From CBDHFF01 sp965262395 (lineage in GTDB: Bacteria > Pseudomonadota > Alphaproteobacteria > Rickettsiales > Anaplasmataceae), in assembly GCA_965262395.1 (NCBI GenBank), contig OZ253531.1:992001-1056000 (forward strand): a stretch of 64,000 nt of DNA, written 5' to 3'. The notes below the pieces were generated by a model. That model made no database searches. It saw only the letters and a list, made by a program, of their open reading frames with translations, and had not been told where the DNA came from. Position numbers and translations under genes: made by a program. Positions within the stretch are counted from its first letter, which is position 1. Each line of letters begins with the position of its first letter. Shown here in pieces: positions 8,335 to 17,741 of this stretch.

Positions 8335-8791
8335 ATACTCTCCCTTAGACACTATTTTAATATAGATATAGATATAGAACCATAATCGTGGATTATAAAA
8401 TCACCTTTGCTACTTGTCAACTAATAATCAGAAATAGCAACTTTAGACATCAATTTATGAATAACCCCATGAGTTTATAATTAATATTGAATGACCGGAA
8501 GAGGAAAAATTAAAATCCCCAATACTAAATCAATAATATAACAGCTTTGCAAGTTGCAGCCTTCAATCACTCAGCAACCTATCTTTACATACAATATAGC
8601 GTAGAGCTACCATAGCTATTCCAGTTTTTATTTAATCACTACTACATTAGTCAGTAACCAGGATTTAATATCTGGCTCAATTAACGTGAGCAGATTTCTT
8701 GTCATGGAAGCACCTTTGAATTAATAATATATAAATAAAGACACTATATACGTACTAATATCAACATCGCAAATAATGAAATATACAAACT
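8335..8791. other. intergenic region between divergent genes, nothing identified
   Basis: This 457-bp stretch separates the thi5-like gene (minus) from the secreted protein at 8792 (plus) and must hold both promoters. I looked for TPP-riboswitch elements (CTGAGA and its complement) because of the neighbouring thiamine gene and found none. Short frames such as MTGRGKIKIPN near 8490 are too small to support. Confidence 0.4.
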
Positions 8792-9430
8792 ATGAAACTA
8801 CTCTCATTATTAGCGTTATTTTCAATACTATTGTCTGACATTGCGTTTGCGAATGTTCTATATCCTAAAAAATTAGCAACGCCAGACATTGGATTACATG
8901 ACAAAATGCCATACAATTTTGCATTAACCAATAATTTGACACATAAAAAAAATACCCCATACAAGAAAGCTACAGGAAAAGAGATAGTGATAACTGGTGT
9001 TTTACGTGACATATACGACAAGGTAATTCCGAATGCTAAAATACAAATATGGCAAAAAGATGGCAAAAACTGCTACGCAAACAGTAAGAATTGTAAGCCA
9101 GATCCAAATTTCATGGCAAGCGGCACTATATTCACCAATAACTTAGGTGAGTATAAGTTCATTACTATTATGCCCAATAGCACAAAAAACAATCATGTTT
9201 CTAATATTCCTTACATAAATTTTAAAGTATCACATAAGAATTTCATTAATTTCTCTACTAAGATGTTTTTCCCAGGCTACGCAAACAACAATGATGTAGA
9301 TTTCATAAAATTCGAACCTAAATTAGCAGTCAAGCTTGTTGCAATAAATCTTGAAGAACTTAATCAAGAAAATGTAAGCACCTACAAACACGACATGGTT
9401 TTAGAAGGAAAAGTGAAATATAAATACTAA
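8792..9430 (+). CDS. secreted intradiol-dioxygenase-fold protein, probably non-catalytic
   Basis: A 20-residue signal peptide (MKLLSLLALFSILLSDIAFA) begins this 212-residue protein, so it is probably exported. The mature part has the intradiol ring-cleavage dioxygenase/transthyretin-like fold signature: ITGVLRDIYDKVIPNAKIQIWQKD (about residues 67-90), then DPNFMASGTIFTNNLGEYKFITIMP. In catalytic family members such as protocatechuate dioxygenase the iron ligands include a tyrosine after the TIxPG segment and two histidines in an RPxHIHF motif. Here the equivalent stretch reads IPYINFKV, so both histidines appear replaced and the tyrosine is not obvious. A structural or binding role is therefore more likely than ring cleavage. 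Confidence 0.7.
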   Translation: MKLLSLLALFSILLSDIAFANVLYPKKLATPDIGLHDKMPYNFALTNNLTHKKNTPYKKATGKEIVITGVLRDIYDKVIPNAKIQIWQKDGKNCYANSKNCKPDPNFMASGTIFTNNLGEYKFITIMPNSTKNNHVSNIPYINFKVSHKNFINFSTKMFFPGYANNNDVDFIKFEPKLAVKLVAINLEELNQENVSTYKHDMVLEGKVKYKY

Positions 9431-9498
9431 TGTTAATCAACTGTTCATTATTTCTTATTACTAAAATGCCTTAATACATAATAGTAGAAATTATAATA

Positions 9499-10233
9499 AT
9501 GAATGGCAATTTTCAACAAGATAAGCAACTTGCATACGAACAAGGCATCGATCTAATTACAACATGTAACAACTATTATTCACAGTATAATATATACCAT
9601 GCAGGAATGAATGATATTATATCTTTTGAAGCATGTATTAAAACAGTTCAATACAAAGAAATACAAATTTTGGTACTAAACAACAATAGATATATCTTTA
9701 TCCAAGATAATAAAAACACATATAAAATAAAGAATGAAATAAATATTGCATCTGATGCCAATAACAACACACATATAAAACATTCTTTCCCCATAATACA
9801 CTCCTTTATTTGCAGCTTTAACATGGGCTCCATACACAGTAAAAAACATTTTGATATAAATACATTACCTGTAAAGATAAAATCTAAGCACGGACATATA
9901 TATCATGATTGGCAAAATATTTTATCTTTATTAAGCTTATCATTTTTAGGAATGAATTCAGAAACAGCACATCTACCAATGAAATTTCTTATAGACAAAA
10001 AACTAATTTCTAAATGCGCAACCTGCTATAAAGGGCATTCAATACTGTATTACGCTTTAACCATCATACCAAATTCCTTTGAGAACAAAGCATTATTCAT
10101 CTTCAATCTAATTAAAGATGCTAAACTAACAATAACACCTGATTGTTTAAAAGAATTATATGAAATGAAGAAAGAGATGAATAATACAAAATTATTAAAA
10201 TTAATTAATAGTAAAATAAAAAATCTAAGCTAA
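9499..10233 (+). CDS. hypothetical protein, possibly a degenerate ankyrin-like C-terminus
   Basis: The 244-residue product is not recognised. It has no signal peptide or clear membrane helix. Residues about 175-215 (KGHSILYYALTIIP followed by a helix) resemble one ankyrin-type repeat, with the G-H-S-x-L-x-Y-A-L pattern. The N-terminal half is Asn/Ile/Tyr-rich with no family signal. It lies 68 bp after the dioxygenase-fold gene and 51 bp before rnd on the same strand. No Shine-Dalgarno sequence is evident. Length and steady codon use argue that it is a real gene. Confidence 0.55.
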   Translation: MNGNFQQDKQLAYEQGIDLITTCNNYYSQYNIYHAGMNDIISFEACIKTVQYKEIQILVLNNNRYIFIQDNKNTYKIKNEINIASDANNNTHIKHSFPIIHSFICSFNMGSIHSKKHFDINTLPVKIKSKHGHIYHDWQNILSLLSLSFLGMNSETAHLPMKFLIDKKLISKCATCYKGHSILYYALTIIPNSFENKALFIFNLIKDAKLTITPDCLKELYEMKKEMNNTKLLKLINSKIKNLS

Positions 10234-10284
10234 TGGATTTCTATGCTATAATTAAAAACATTATAAATCTTAATCCATGTATTA

Positions 10285-11460
10285 ATGTATCAGGTAATAA
10301 CCAACACAGAAGAATTAACCAATCATTGCAAAAAGATAGTGGACTCGAATACAAGCTTTGTAGCAATAGATACAGAATTTGCAAGAAATAGAGATAGATA
10401 TCACCCCAAATTATGTTTAATACAGATTGCTTATGACAACGAGATAATAATAATCGATTCATTAAGCAAAGATATATGCCTTGCCCCTTTATCAACCGTA
10501 TTATTCAACGACAGCATAATCAAAACCTTTCATGACCTGAGACAAGATATAGAAGCACTACTCACTGTGTATCATAAGGTACCATATCCTCTGTTTGATA
10601 CACAATTAGCAGCCATGATGTGCAAAAACTATCAATATAAGATAGGATATGCAGCGTTAGTACAGGAGCTAATTGGACAAGAAATAAATAAGGACATGAA
10701 GCGCTCTGATTGGGAATTAAGACCAATATCTACGCAGCAACTACAGTATGCAGCACAAGATGTATTATTTCTGAAGGATATACATCAAATATTAATCAAT
10801 AAATTGACAGAAATTAATAGATCTTCATGGCTCATGGAAGAAATAGATACCTATTATCAATCCGAATTGCACTATAAAGTAAAGAGCAATGAAGCCTGGA
10901 AAAAAATCCAAAATTGCAATGACCTAAAAGGCAAGGAAATATCTCTATTAAAAATATTAGCAAAAAAACGAGAAGAAATTGCAAAACATAATAATATTTG
11001 TAAGCAGGTATTAATATCAGATCAATCTCTGCTAAAGGCTATAACAAGTTTAAATCTACACCAGAATATACATGTCGCACAAAACACACTTACTAAATTT
11101 AAAAATGATTTCTTGGTATCTCATCACGATCTTATTCAATCACATATAATAGATACTAATACGCATGATCCTAAAGCCATGGGTCATAATATGAAAACAT
11201 CTAATAATAAATTAATTAGTGTTATTATCAGCTCAATTATAAAAGATTTATGTCAGGAGAAACAAATATCAGAGAAATTAGTAGCTTCCAATAAAGATAT
11301 AGAAAACTTTCTATTCAAAGAAGATAATAAATTATGCAGGGGATGGAGACATGAATTAATTGGCAAAAAACTAGAACACATTTTTCATCAGAAGAAACGA
11401 GTAAATCTGAATATTAATATAGACGAAGATTTCAATTCAAAAATAGAGGAGTATAGCTAG
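10285..11460 (+). CDS. rnd: ribonuclease D
   Basis: This 391-residue 3'-to-5' exoribonuclease matures tRNA and other small RNA ends. The DEDDy exonuclease domain covers about residues 1-180. FVAIDTEFARN supplies D29 and E31, FHDLRQDIEAL supplies the second aspartate, and the YAAQDVLFL segment supplies the conserved tyrosine and last aspartate. The KRSDWELRPIS stretch is also typical. The C-terminal half (about 200-391) fits the helical HRDC-like region of RNase D, though it is poorly conserved. The upstream ATG at 10276 is followed at once by a stop, so 10285 is the start. Confidence 0.95.
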   Translation: MYQVITNTEELTNHCKKIVDSNTSFVAIDTEFARNRDRYHPKLCLIQIAYDNEIIIIDSLSKDICLAPLSTVLFNDSIIKTFHDLRQDIEALLTVYHKVPYPLFDTQLAAMMCKNYQYKIGYAALVQELIGQEINKDMKRSDWELRPISTQQLQYAAQDVLFLKDIHQILINKLTEINRSSWLMEEIDTYYQSELHYKVKSNEAWKKIQNCNDLKGKEISLLKILAKKREEIAKHNNICKQVLISDQSLLKAITSLNLHQNIHVAQNTLTKFKNDFLVSHHDLIQSHIIDTNTHDPKAMGHNMKTSNNKLISVIISSIIKDLCQEKQISEKLVASNKDIENFLFKEDNKLCRGWRHELIGKKLEHIFHQKKRVNLNINIDEDFNSKIEEYS

Positions 11461-11581
11461 TTATAGGCTATTCGCTGATCTACAGCAAATAAGATAACAA
11501 GAACTAACAAACAACACAGGCTTTAATTTATTCAATCAATAGCAATAACTAGAGTAGCAACACACAACAACAAAACACCTC

Positions 11582-11880
11582 TCTCTGCTCAGGAAAATTT
11601 ATAGAATCACTCTACAATAAGACAATAATTCTTTAATTATCTTGCATATTATCCTTAAGCCATTTCTCTAGCGGAACCTTTTCTCTGCTCAGGAAAATTT
11701 ATAGAATCACTCTACAATAAGACAATAATTCTTTAATTATCTTGCATATTATCCGTAAGCCATTTCTCTAGCGGAGCCTTTTCTCTGCTCAGAAAAATTT
11801 ATAGAATCACGCTATAATAAGACAATAATTCTTTAATTATCTTGCATATTATCCGTAAGCCATTTCTCTAGCGGAGCTTT
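11582..11880. repeat. three tandem 100-bp units carrying copies of the trxA 3' end
   Basis: Units begin at 11582, 11682 and 11782 (TCTCTGCTCAG), an exact period of 100 bp with about 95% identity. The third overlaps the last 16 codons and stop of trxA (ends 11833). The other two carry the same coding end: on the minus strand one reads PLEKWLTDNMQDN then stop, identical to the gene, and the other PLEKWLKDNMQDN then stop. Confidence 0.95.
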
Positions 11881-12162
11881 CGGAAGCGCACCAATCTTTC
11901 TGGCAATTTCAACACCATCTTTAAAAAGAGCCAATGTTGGAAGAGAAGTAACCTTATAATTTGAAGCCAATTCTGTAGCTTGTTCAATATTCACATCGTA
12001 TATGCTTAAATTATCCATTTCATTATCAATACTAGTTAAAATTGGAGAAAGATTTTTGCACGGACCACACCAATCGGCAGTAAATTTAATTAAAACATAA
12101 CCATTAACATCAGAAACTTTATTCTTAAAGCCCTCATCAGACCAGATAATTTTATCTTTCAT
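11833..12162 (-). CDS. trxA: thioredoxin
   Basis: The 109-residue protein has the thioredoxin fold with the redox motif WCGPC (residues 31-35), a cis-proline segment TSLPTLALFKDG and the C-terminal helix PLEKWL. It reduces cytoplasmic disulfides using electrons from thioredoxin reductase. The open frame extends to 12255, but the ATG at 12162 gives the standard length and follows GAGG at 11 nt. The upstream extension is a hydrophobic, uncharacteristic sequence. The gene is divergent from fdxA. Its last 16 codons lie in a 100-bp tandem repeat. Confidence 0.96.
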   Translation of the reverse strand: MKDKIIWSDEGFKNKVSDVNGYVLIKFTADWCGPCKNLSPILTSIDNEMDNLSIYDVNIEQATELASNYKVTSLPTLALFKDGVEIARKIGALPKAPLEKWLTDNMQDN

Positions 12163-12365
12163 AATATGAACCTCATCAAATTTAAGTAACAAAACTACAA
12201 TATTCACAAAATGGAACAAAAGAATGAACCACCAATTTGCATAAAAATGTGACATAAAATCATTTTAAAGTAAACAAAAATCTTAATTATTAAAATATCA
12301 TTGACATTATTACGAAAGAAGTTTAATTAATAAAGTATTCATTTTTAATATTAATCTATAAACTA

Positions 12366-12695
12366 ATGACTTATGTGGTAGTTGAAAGCTGCATCAAATG
12401 CAAATACATGGATTGCATAGAAGTTTGTCCAGTGGATTGCTTTTATGAGGGAGAAAATATGCTCGTAATACACCCAGACGAGTGTATAGATTGCGGGGTA
12501 TGCGAACCAGAATGTCCAGCGGATGCAATTAAGACTGACACAGAGAGTGATGTAGGATTTTGGCTGGAATTAAACGGTACATATGCAAAAAAATGGCCAA
12601 ATATAACAAGAAAAAAAGACAGCCCCCCTGATGCAGATAAATATAAAGACGAAACAGATAAATATAAAAAATACTTTCAAGATAATTCATTATGA
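12366..12695 (+). CDS. fdxA: 7Fe (3Fe-4S/4Fe-4S) ferredoxin
   Basis: The 109-residue product is an FdxA-type bacterial ferredoxin. The N-terminal half carries ESCIKCKYMDCIEVCPVDCF and then ECIDCGVCEPECPADAI, the two cluster-binding motifs of the 7Fe class. A C-terminal extension with FWLELNGTYAKKWPNITRKK is characteristic of the alphaproteobacterial family. It is a soluble electron carrier in the cytoplasm. It is transcribed away from trxA, with about 200 bp between the starts. Confidence 0.97.
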   Translation: MTYVVVESCIKCKYMDCIEVCPVDCFYEGENMLVIHPDECIDCGVCEPECPADAIKTDTESDVGFWLELNGTYAKKWPNITRKKDSPPDADKYKDETDKYKKYFQDNSL

Positions 12696-13000
12696 ATCTG
12701 ACAAATCAATTTCACTGCTTATAATTGATCGTTAATCCAGAGAACTACTATATGCACAGAGTGAATGGATTCAATAAAAAAAGAATAATATCCTCTAAAT
12801 TGAAATAAAACGAAGATAGTGCAATAAATGATTAAACTACAATAGTACTTATGGTATATTACATAAGTTACAATTATAATTATTGCATAGCGTAAACACA
12901 AAAGAAATAATGTCCTACCATCATGCAATAAATTGCGCAACCAAGGAGATACGTATTAAAGATCAGCTAATATGAGTTATATATTCAGAAATATAATAAT
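12696..13000. other. intergenic stretch, nothing identified
   Basis: These 305 bp between fdxA and the mtaB-linked repeat array are AT-rich. A 73-codon minus-strand frame (12719-12940) has a low-complexity, Tyr/Ile-heavy composition and no family resemblance, so it is not called. No RNA gene or clear terminator was recognised. Confidence 0.4.
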
Positions 13001-13440
13001 TACTAAACCACAGATCCATTTACTAAACCACAGACCCATTTACTAAACTACAGATCCACTTACTAAACCACAGATCCATTTACTAAACCACAGACCCATT
13101 TACTAAACTACAGATCCATTTACTAAACTACAGATCCATTTACTAAACCACAGATCCACTTACTAAACCACAGATCCATTTACTAAACCACAGACCCACT
13201 TACTAAACTACAGATCCACTTACTAAACTACAGATCCATTTACTAAACTATAGATCCACTTACTAAACCACAGATCCACTACTAAACCACAGATCCACTT
13301 ACTAAACTACAGATCCACTTACTAAATCACAGAGCCACTTACTAAACTATAGATCCACTTACTAAATCACAGAGCCACTTACTAAATCACAGACCCACTT
13401 ACTAAATCACAGACCCATTTACTAAACTACAGACCCACTT
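13001..13440. repeat. array of 22 tandem 20-bp units grown from the 3' end of mtaB
   Basis: The unit TACTAAACCACAGATCCATT and variants (cca/cta/tca, gat/gac/gag, catt/cact) repeats 22 times without spacers; one copy lacks a base (near 13280). The unit nearest the gene encodes the last five residues and stop of MtaB on the minus strand (SGSVV then TAG at 13422-13424). There are no spacers of unique sequence, so this is not a CRISPR array. Variants are distributed in blocks, suggesting repeated rounds of duplication. Confidence 0.97.
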
Positions 13441-14669
13441 AATATCTTTCTATTGCTGTCTAATTCTTCAACCCTCAGATCAACAATCTCACCAACTTTC
13501 ACCTCTTCTGTGTTATTATTAAACTTAATCAGGGCAAAATTCTCTGCCCTACCATAACCATTTCGTTCTACTACAACCTTCTGTATTTTACCTATTAAAG
13601 ATTTATATAAATCATTTTCATAGCGCTTACCTATAACGATCAATTCTCTAGCCCGCTCTTTTCTAATAGATTTATCTAACTGTGGCATTCTAGCAGCAGG
13701 CGTACCCTCTCTAGCAGAAAAAGGAAAAACATGAAGGTAGGTTAATTGTGTGTCAGTCAGCAGATCTATTGTATTTTGGAACATCTCTCTTGTTTCAGTA
13801 GGAAAACCTGTGATTATATCCGCTCCAAAAACAACTGATGCCCTTTTACTTCTTATATAGTTACAGAATTCTATAACCTGCTCTCTATTGTGCCTTCTTT
13901 TCATTCTTTTTAAAATCATATTATCACCAGATTGCAAGCTTATATGAATATGCGGCATCAGTCTTTGTTCATGGACAATGATATCTAATAATTCCTCATC
14001 AATTTCTGCCACATCAACGGATGACAAACGCAATCTCTTTAACTCAGGAACATGCATAAGTAAGCGTTTAATTAATTTAGCCAGATTAGGTTTTCCAGGA
14101 AGATCTGCACCAAAATCAGTGATATCAACTCCGGTAAATACAATTTCATTATATCCGTTTGCTACAAGGGTCCTAACTTGATTCACAATTTCACCAATGC
14201 CAATGGAGCGATTTGGCCCTCTAGCATGCGTAATACAACAAAAAGTACACTCATGATTACATCCATTTTGCACCTGAACAAACGCTCTCACTCGATCTTG
14301 AAATCCTTTTATTAAATGAACAGATGCTTCTTTCACAGAATCAATATTATTAACCAAGATTTTTGTAGATCCAGAATAAGATTCTGATTTAAGCTTTTCT
14401 TCGTTTCCAAGAACTTTGTATACACCAGGCATATCGGCATATTTTGTAGGATTTAATTGAGCTGCACAACCAGCGACAATAATCTTTTTTTCGGGATTTT
14501 CTCTATGAATTCTGCGAATAGCTTGCCCCACTTGCCGTTCAGCTTCGTTTGTAACTGCACAACTATTAACAACAATAATATTCTCATCATTAATCTGACT
14601 TAAATTATTTTGTATAATTTCGCTTTCATACACATTAAGGCGACAGCCGAATGTAACAACTCTTTTCAT
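13422..14669 (-). CDS. mtaB: tRNA t6A37 methylthiotransferase MtaB
   Basis: The 415-residue radical-SAM enzyme adds a methylthio group to N6-threonylcarbamoyl-adenosine 37 of tRNAs decoding ANN codons. The N-terminal UPF0004 domain carries cluster cysteines C9, C37 and C68. The radical-SAM domain has the CX3CX2C motif at C137, C141 and C144. The SLQSGDNMILKRMKRRHNR and DIITGFPTET segments are typical. A TRAM-like C-terminal domain begins around residue 350. The first-residue motif TFGCRLNVYES points to MtaB rather than MiaB, which has TxGCQMN. The final 20 bp are the founding unit of a 22-copy array. Confidence 0.93.
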   Translation of the reverse strand: MKRVVTFGCRLNVYESEIIQNNLSQINDENIIVVNSCAVTNEAERQVGQAIRRIHRENPEKKIIVAGCAAQLNPTKYADMPGVYKVLGNEEKLKSESYSGSTKILVNNIDSVKEASVHLIKGFQDRVRAFVQVQNGCNHECTFCCITHARGPNRSIGIGEIVNQVRTLVANGYNEIVFTGVDITDFGADLPGKPNLAKLIKRLLMHVPELKRLRLSSVDVAEIDEELLDIIVHEQRLMPHIHISLQSGDNMILKRMKRRHNREQVIEFCNYIRSKRASVVFGADIITGFPTETREMFQNTIDLLTDTQLTYLHVFPFSAREGTPAARMPQLDKSIRKERARELIVIGKRYENDLYKSLIGKIQKVVVERNGYGRAENFALIKFNNNTEEVKVGEIVDLRVEELDSNRKILSGSVV

Positions 14670-14786
14670 AAGAATTTGAATTATTTAACCTAACAAGAAC
14701 TAATTGTATAATGAATAATTATTCATACAATGATTTAATCACCATATTTCATATATAATGGAACAATTATTAATTATATATATATA

Positions 14787-15194
14787 TTAAAGGTCATTGT
14801 TCCTTCTAATAATTGCTAGAGTGACGCTAGATCTAATTTTAATTTCATTTAATATATTATTAAGATTGTGATTTTCTGTTCTAATATTACTAGAAAATTT
14901 AACAAAAACATTCAGAGCATCTATGGTTTCTTTCGATAAATTATTAACTAACATTGAATCTCGTATATCCTCCAAATAATCTAACATCATGTTACCAACG
15001 TTAACTGCATGGTCAGATTCTACAGATATATCTTCACTCAAACCAAAATCAGTGAAAGAAATAGAAGAAACTTCCGGCGCTTTAGCATCAGCCCCTTCAT
15101 GTATCTCAGTTGAAAATTCCTCCGCTCCTTCATTGTCCTGTTTCTTCTTCAAACGTCTTATTGGAGTTATAGGATGTATATCTTCAATCTTCAT
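14787..15194 (-). CDS. FliX-like class II flagellar assembly regulator homologue
   Basis: This 135-residue protein has an unstructured, charged N-terminus (residues 1-60) and a helical C-terminal half. There LDYLEDIRDSMLVNNLSKETIDAL and LNNILNEIKIRSSVTLAII follow the pattern of the C-terminal domain of alphaproteobacterial FliX (PF10768): L-x-x-L-x-x-L/I-R, then I-L-x-E-I-x-x-R-x-x-V-x-L-A. In Caulobacter FliX couples basal-body assembly to class III flagellar gene expression through FlbD. No other flagellar genes are in this window, so its role here is unknown. It precedes mtaB by 117 bp and is divergent from dapE. Confidence 0.6.
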   Translation of the reverse strand: MKIEDIHPITPIRRLKKKQDNEGAEEFSTEIHEGADAKAPEVSSISFTDFGLSEDISVESDHAVNVGNMMLDYLEDIRDSMLVNNLSKETIDALNVFVKFSSNIRTENHNLNNILNEIKIRSSVTLAIIRRNNDL

Positions 15195-15339
15195 CTTTGG
15201 GAGTACAATAAAATAAATTATGATCTTATCATAATTGAATTATGTATTCATTCAATTACTAATCTTAGTTTTAGAAAAGATTGACAGAAATATCTATCAA
15301 TTGTACTTTGATGCAAATAACAATTGATTGGTGCGATGT

Positions 15340-16521
15340 ATGTCACAGATTATAGATCCACTTGAACTATCATTGAAATTAATTAGCTGTCCCAGCGTTA
15401 CTCCAATGGATGCGGGCGCACAAGAGTTATTATATAAGACATTATCAGAATTAGGATTTAATTGCCATAAGCTAAAATTTTCAGAAGACGGATATGATGA
15501 TGTAAATAACTTATATGCAAGATTAGGATGTGAGATGCCAAATTTGTGTTTTGCAGGACATACAGACGTTGTACCCCCTGGTGATGAAAAACTATGGAAA
15601 TATCCGCCGTTCGAACCAACGATAGTAGAGGAAAACGGAAAGAAGATATTATATGGTCGTGGTTCTGTAGATATGAAAACTGCTATATGCGCATTTGTTT
15701 CGGCTGTATCTATGTATTTACAAGAACATACAAAGCCAAAAGGCTCGATTAGCTTCATGATTACTGGCGATGAAGAAGCAATTGGAATAAATGGTACAAA
15801 GAAAATTTTAAAATGGTGCGAACAAAACAATGAAAAATTTACAATATGCCTTCTTGGGGAAATGACTAGTCTCAAATCAGTAGCAGATCAAGTGCATATA
15901 GGCAGGCGCGGCTCTATGCATTTTTATTTAACTGTAAATGGAAAACAAGGACATGTAGCCTATCCCAAAGAAATTGATAATCCTAATCAAAAGTTGGTTT
16001 CCATTCTGAAATTAATTAATGACTATGTATTTGCTAATGATAGCGATAAATTTGAAATGACAAACTGTGAGATACTTGACATTACAACTGACAATAAAGC
16101 AGAAAACGTATCACCCTCAATTGCTAAAGCTCATATGAATATTAGATTCGGGGATGCCTATACTCCATATAGCTTAGAAAAAATTATTAATGCACTATGC
16201 ATGAAAATAACACAAGATTATGAGCTAAAAACATTCTGCAGTGGTTCAGCATTTATAGTTGAAGATAAAAAATTACAATCATTAGTTGGTGATGCTGTAT
16301 TTAATACTCTAAAGCTACAACCAAAATTTAGCACATCAGGAGGCACATCTGATGCAAGATTCATTCACAGTTACTGCCCTACCATAGAATGCGGGTTACT
16401 AGAAAAAACAGCCCATCAAGTGAATGAACATACAGCGGTAGATGACATATATAAATTAAGGGATGTTTATTATGAGGTAATCAAGAACTTCTTTGTTAGG
16501 TATAGCAAAAATGCAATATAA
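15340..16521 (+). CDS. dapE: succinyl-diaminopimelate desuccinylase
   Basis: This 393-residue M20-family zinc hydrolase removes succinate from N-succinyl-LL-diaminopimelate in the DAP/lysine pathway, feeding peptidoglycan. Metal-site motifs are CFAGHTDVVPPGD, the GRGSVDMKTAI segment, TGDEEAIGINGTKK and a C-terminal HQVNEHTAVDD. The insert with HIGRRGSMHFYLTVNGKQGH is the dimerisation domain. The open frame extends to a TTG at 15328, but the ATG at 15340 has GGTG upstream and gives the usual N-terminus (SQIIDPLELSLKLISCPSVTP). asd and lysC of the same pathway lie further along the window. Confidence 0.95.
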   Translation: MSQIIDPLELSLKLISCPSVTPMDAGAQELLYKTLSELGFNCHKLKFSEDGYDDVNNLYARLGCEMPNLCFAGHTDVVPPGDEKLWKYPPFEPTIVEENGKKILYGRGSVDMKTAICAFVSAVSMYLQEHTKPKGSISFMITGDEEAIGINGTKKILKWCEQNNEKFTICLLGEMTSLKSVADQVHIGRRGSMHFYLTVNGKQGHVAYPKEIDNPNQKLVSILKLINDYVFANDSDKFEMTNCEILDITTDNKAENVSPSIAKAHMNIRFGDAYTPYSLEKIINALCMKITQDYELKTFCSGSAFIVEDKKLQSLVGDAVFNTLKLQPKFSTSGGTSDARFIHSYCPTIECGLLEKTAHQVNEHTAVDDIYKLRDVYYEVIKNFFVRYSKNAI

Positions 16522-16684
16522 GCATCAATGCATCCAACTCAATGACATTAAATATTAGATCCTACAATCATACGTCATTAATAATGAATGAATGACAAAT
16601 AACATTCCTCAATGATTATTGTTGCCTAAAACTTCATCATTAAACTATACTACAACTCTTAATATAGTAATTATCATATGCTAA

Positions 16685-17698
16685 ATGAACAGAGACAAGG
16701 GAGTATCAAATTGGCTATTAATCTGTTCCATGTGCATTATAATCATGGTTCTTTTGGGGGGCATCACAAGACTAACTCACGCTGGCCTATCTATTACTGA
16801 ATGGAATCCTATATCAGGCGCTATACCCCCACTTACAAAAACTGATTGGGTAATAGAAAAAGACAAATATGAACAAACGCCAGAATTTAAAAAGATTAAT
16901 TACTATATATCAATGTCAGAATTCAAAACTATTTACCTAATAGAATATTTTCATAGGTTATTTGGTCGGATAATAGGGATTATTGTACTAATTCCATGGA
17001 TATATTTCACTTTAAAAAAAAGAATAGATTATAAACAATCCATGAAATTATTTCTTATTTTTATACTCGGTGGAATACAAGCCTTAGTCGGATGGATAAT
17101 GGTAAAAAGTGGCTTAATAAGTGATCCTTATGTCAATCATTTTAAATTATCAATTCATTTAATGATGTCCCTGATTATATTTGTGCTATTATTTTGGCAG
17201 TATTTACAAAGTAACAAAAATACTATTTTTCATAATTTAAATCATCTGTCATATTGTATTATAATACTTGGCACACTAACAGTCATCCAAATATTTTTTG
17301 GTGGATTAGTAGCTGGCCTCAAAGCTGGTTATTCATATAATACCTTCCCCCTTATGGATGGAGAGCTTATACCAGACGGATTATTCGATTTGCAACCATT
17401 GTTAATTAATTTTCTGAATAATAATATTGCAGTACAATTTGCTCACAGAGTGTTTGGGATAAGTATATTACTAGTGAGCCTAATATGCGTTACAGTGAAT
17501 TATTATTCTAAATATAAAATAAATACTATCTATTGGGTATTTATAATAGCAACTTTACAAACGACTATAGGAATATTGACATTAATATATGTAGTACCAA
17601 TACCCCTAGCGTCCTTACATCAGGGGCTTGCGTTTATACTTGTTGCTATACTTATGAAAGCTTTTCATAAGTCATTAAACAGAAAAAATTATATTTGA
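16685..17698 (+). CDS. ctaA: heme A synthase (COX15/CtaA)
   Basis: The 337-residue inner-membrane enzyme oxidises heme O to heme A for cytochrome aa3 oxidase. Eight hydrophobic segments are visible. The conserved motifs are GGITRLTHAGLSITEW near residue 25-40, the heme-ligand region EYFHRLFGRIIG, a second histidine in VNHFKLSIHL, QFAHRVFGIS and the last helix with ASLHQGLAF. Length and motif order match the type II alphaproteobacterial/mitochondrial COX15 class. It implies an aa3-type terminal oxidase. No SD sequence is evident. It is followed 43 bp later by a DsbA-like gene. Confidence 0.96.
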   Translation: MNRDKGVSNWLLICSMCIIIMVLLGGITRLTHAGLSITEWNPISGAIPPLTKTDWVIEKDKYEQTPEFKKINYYISMSEFKTIYLIEYFHRLFGRIIGIIVLIPWIYFTLKKRIDYKQSMKLFLIFILGGIQALVGWIMVKSGLISDPYVNHFKLSIHLMMSLIIFVLLFWQYLQSNKNTIFHNLNHLSYCIIILGTLTVIQIFFGGLVAGLKAGYSYNTFPLMDGELIPDGLFDLQPLLINFLNNNIAVQFAHRVFGISILLVSLICVTVNYYSKYKINTIYWVFIIATLQTTIGILTLIYVVPIPLASLHQGLAFILVAILMKAFHKSLNRKNYI

Positions 17699-17741
17699 CT
17701 AGGTTGTACCTATAATATAGAATTCACATTCTCGTGGAATT

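Noticed and set aside
8335..8791. TPP riboswitch ahead of the thi5-like gene
   Set aside because: Neither the CTGAGA nor the ACC-CUUUGAACCUGAUCUGG-type elements could be found on the minus strand.
12719..12940. 73-codon minus-strand frame beyond fdxA
   Set aside because: Low-complexity Tyr/Ile/Leu composition, no ribosome-binding site and no resemblance to known proteins.
13001..13440. CRISPR-like array
   Set aside because: The 20-bp units abut directly with no unique spacers, and the unit is the end of mtaB. No cas genes are present.
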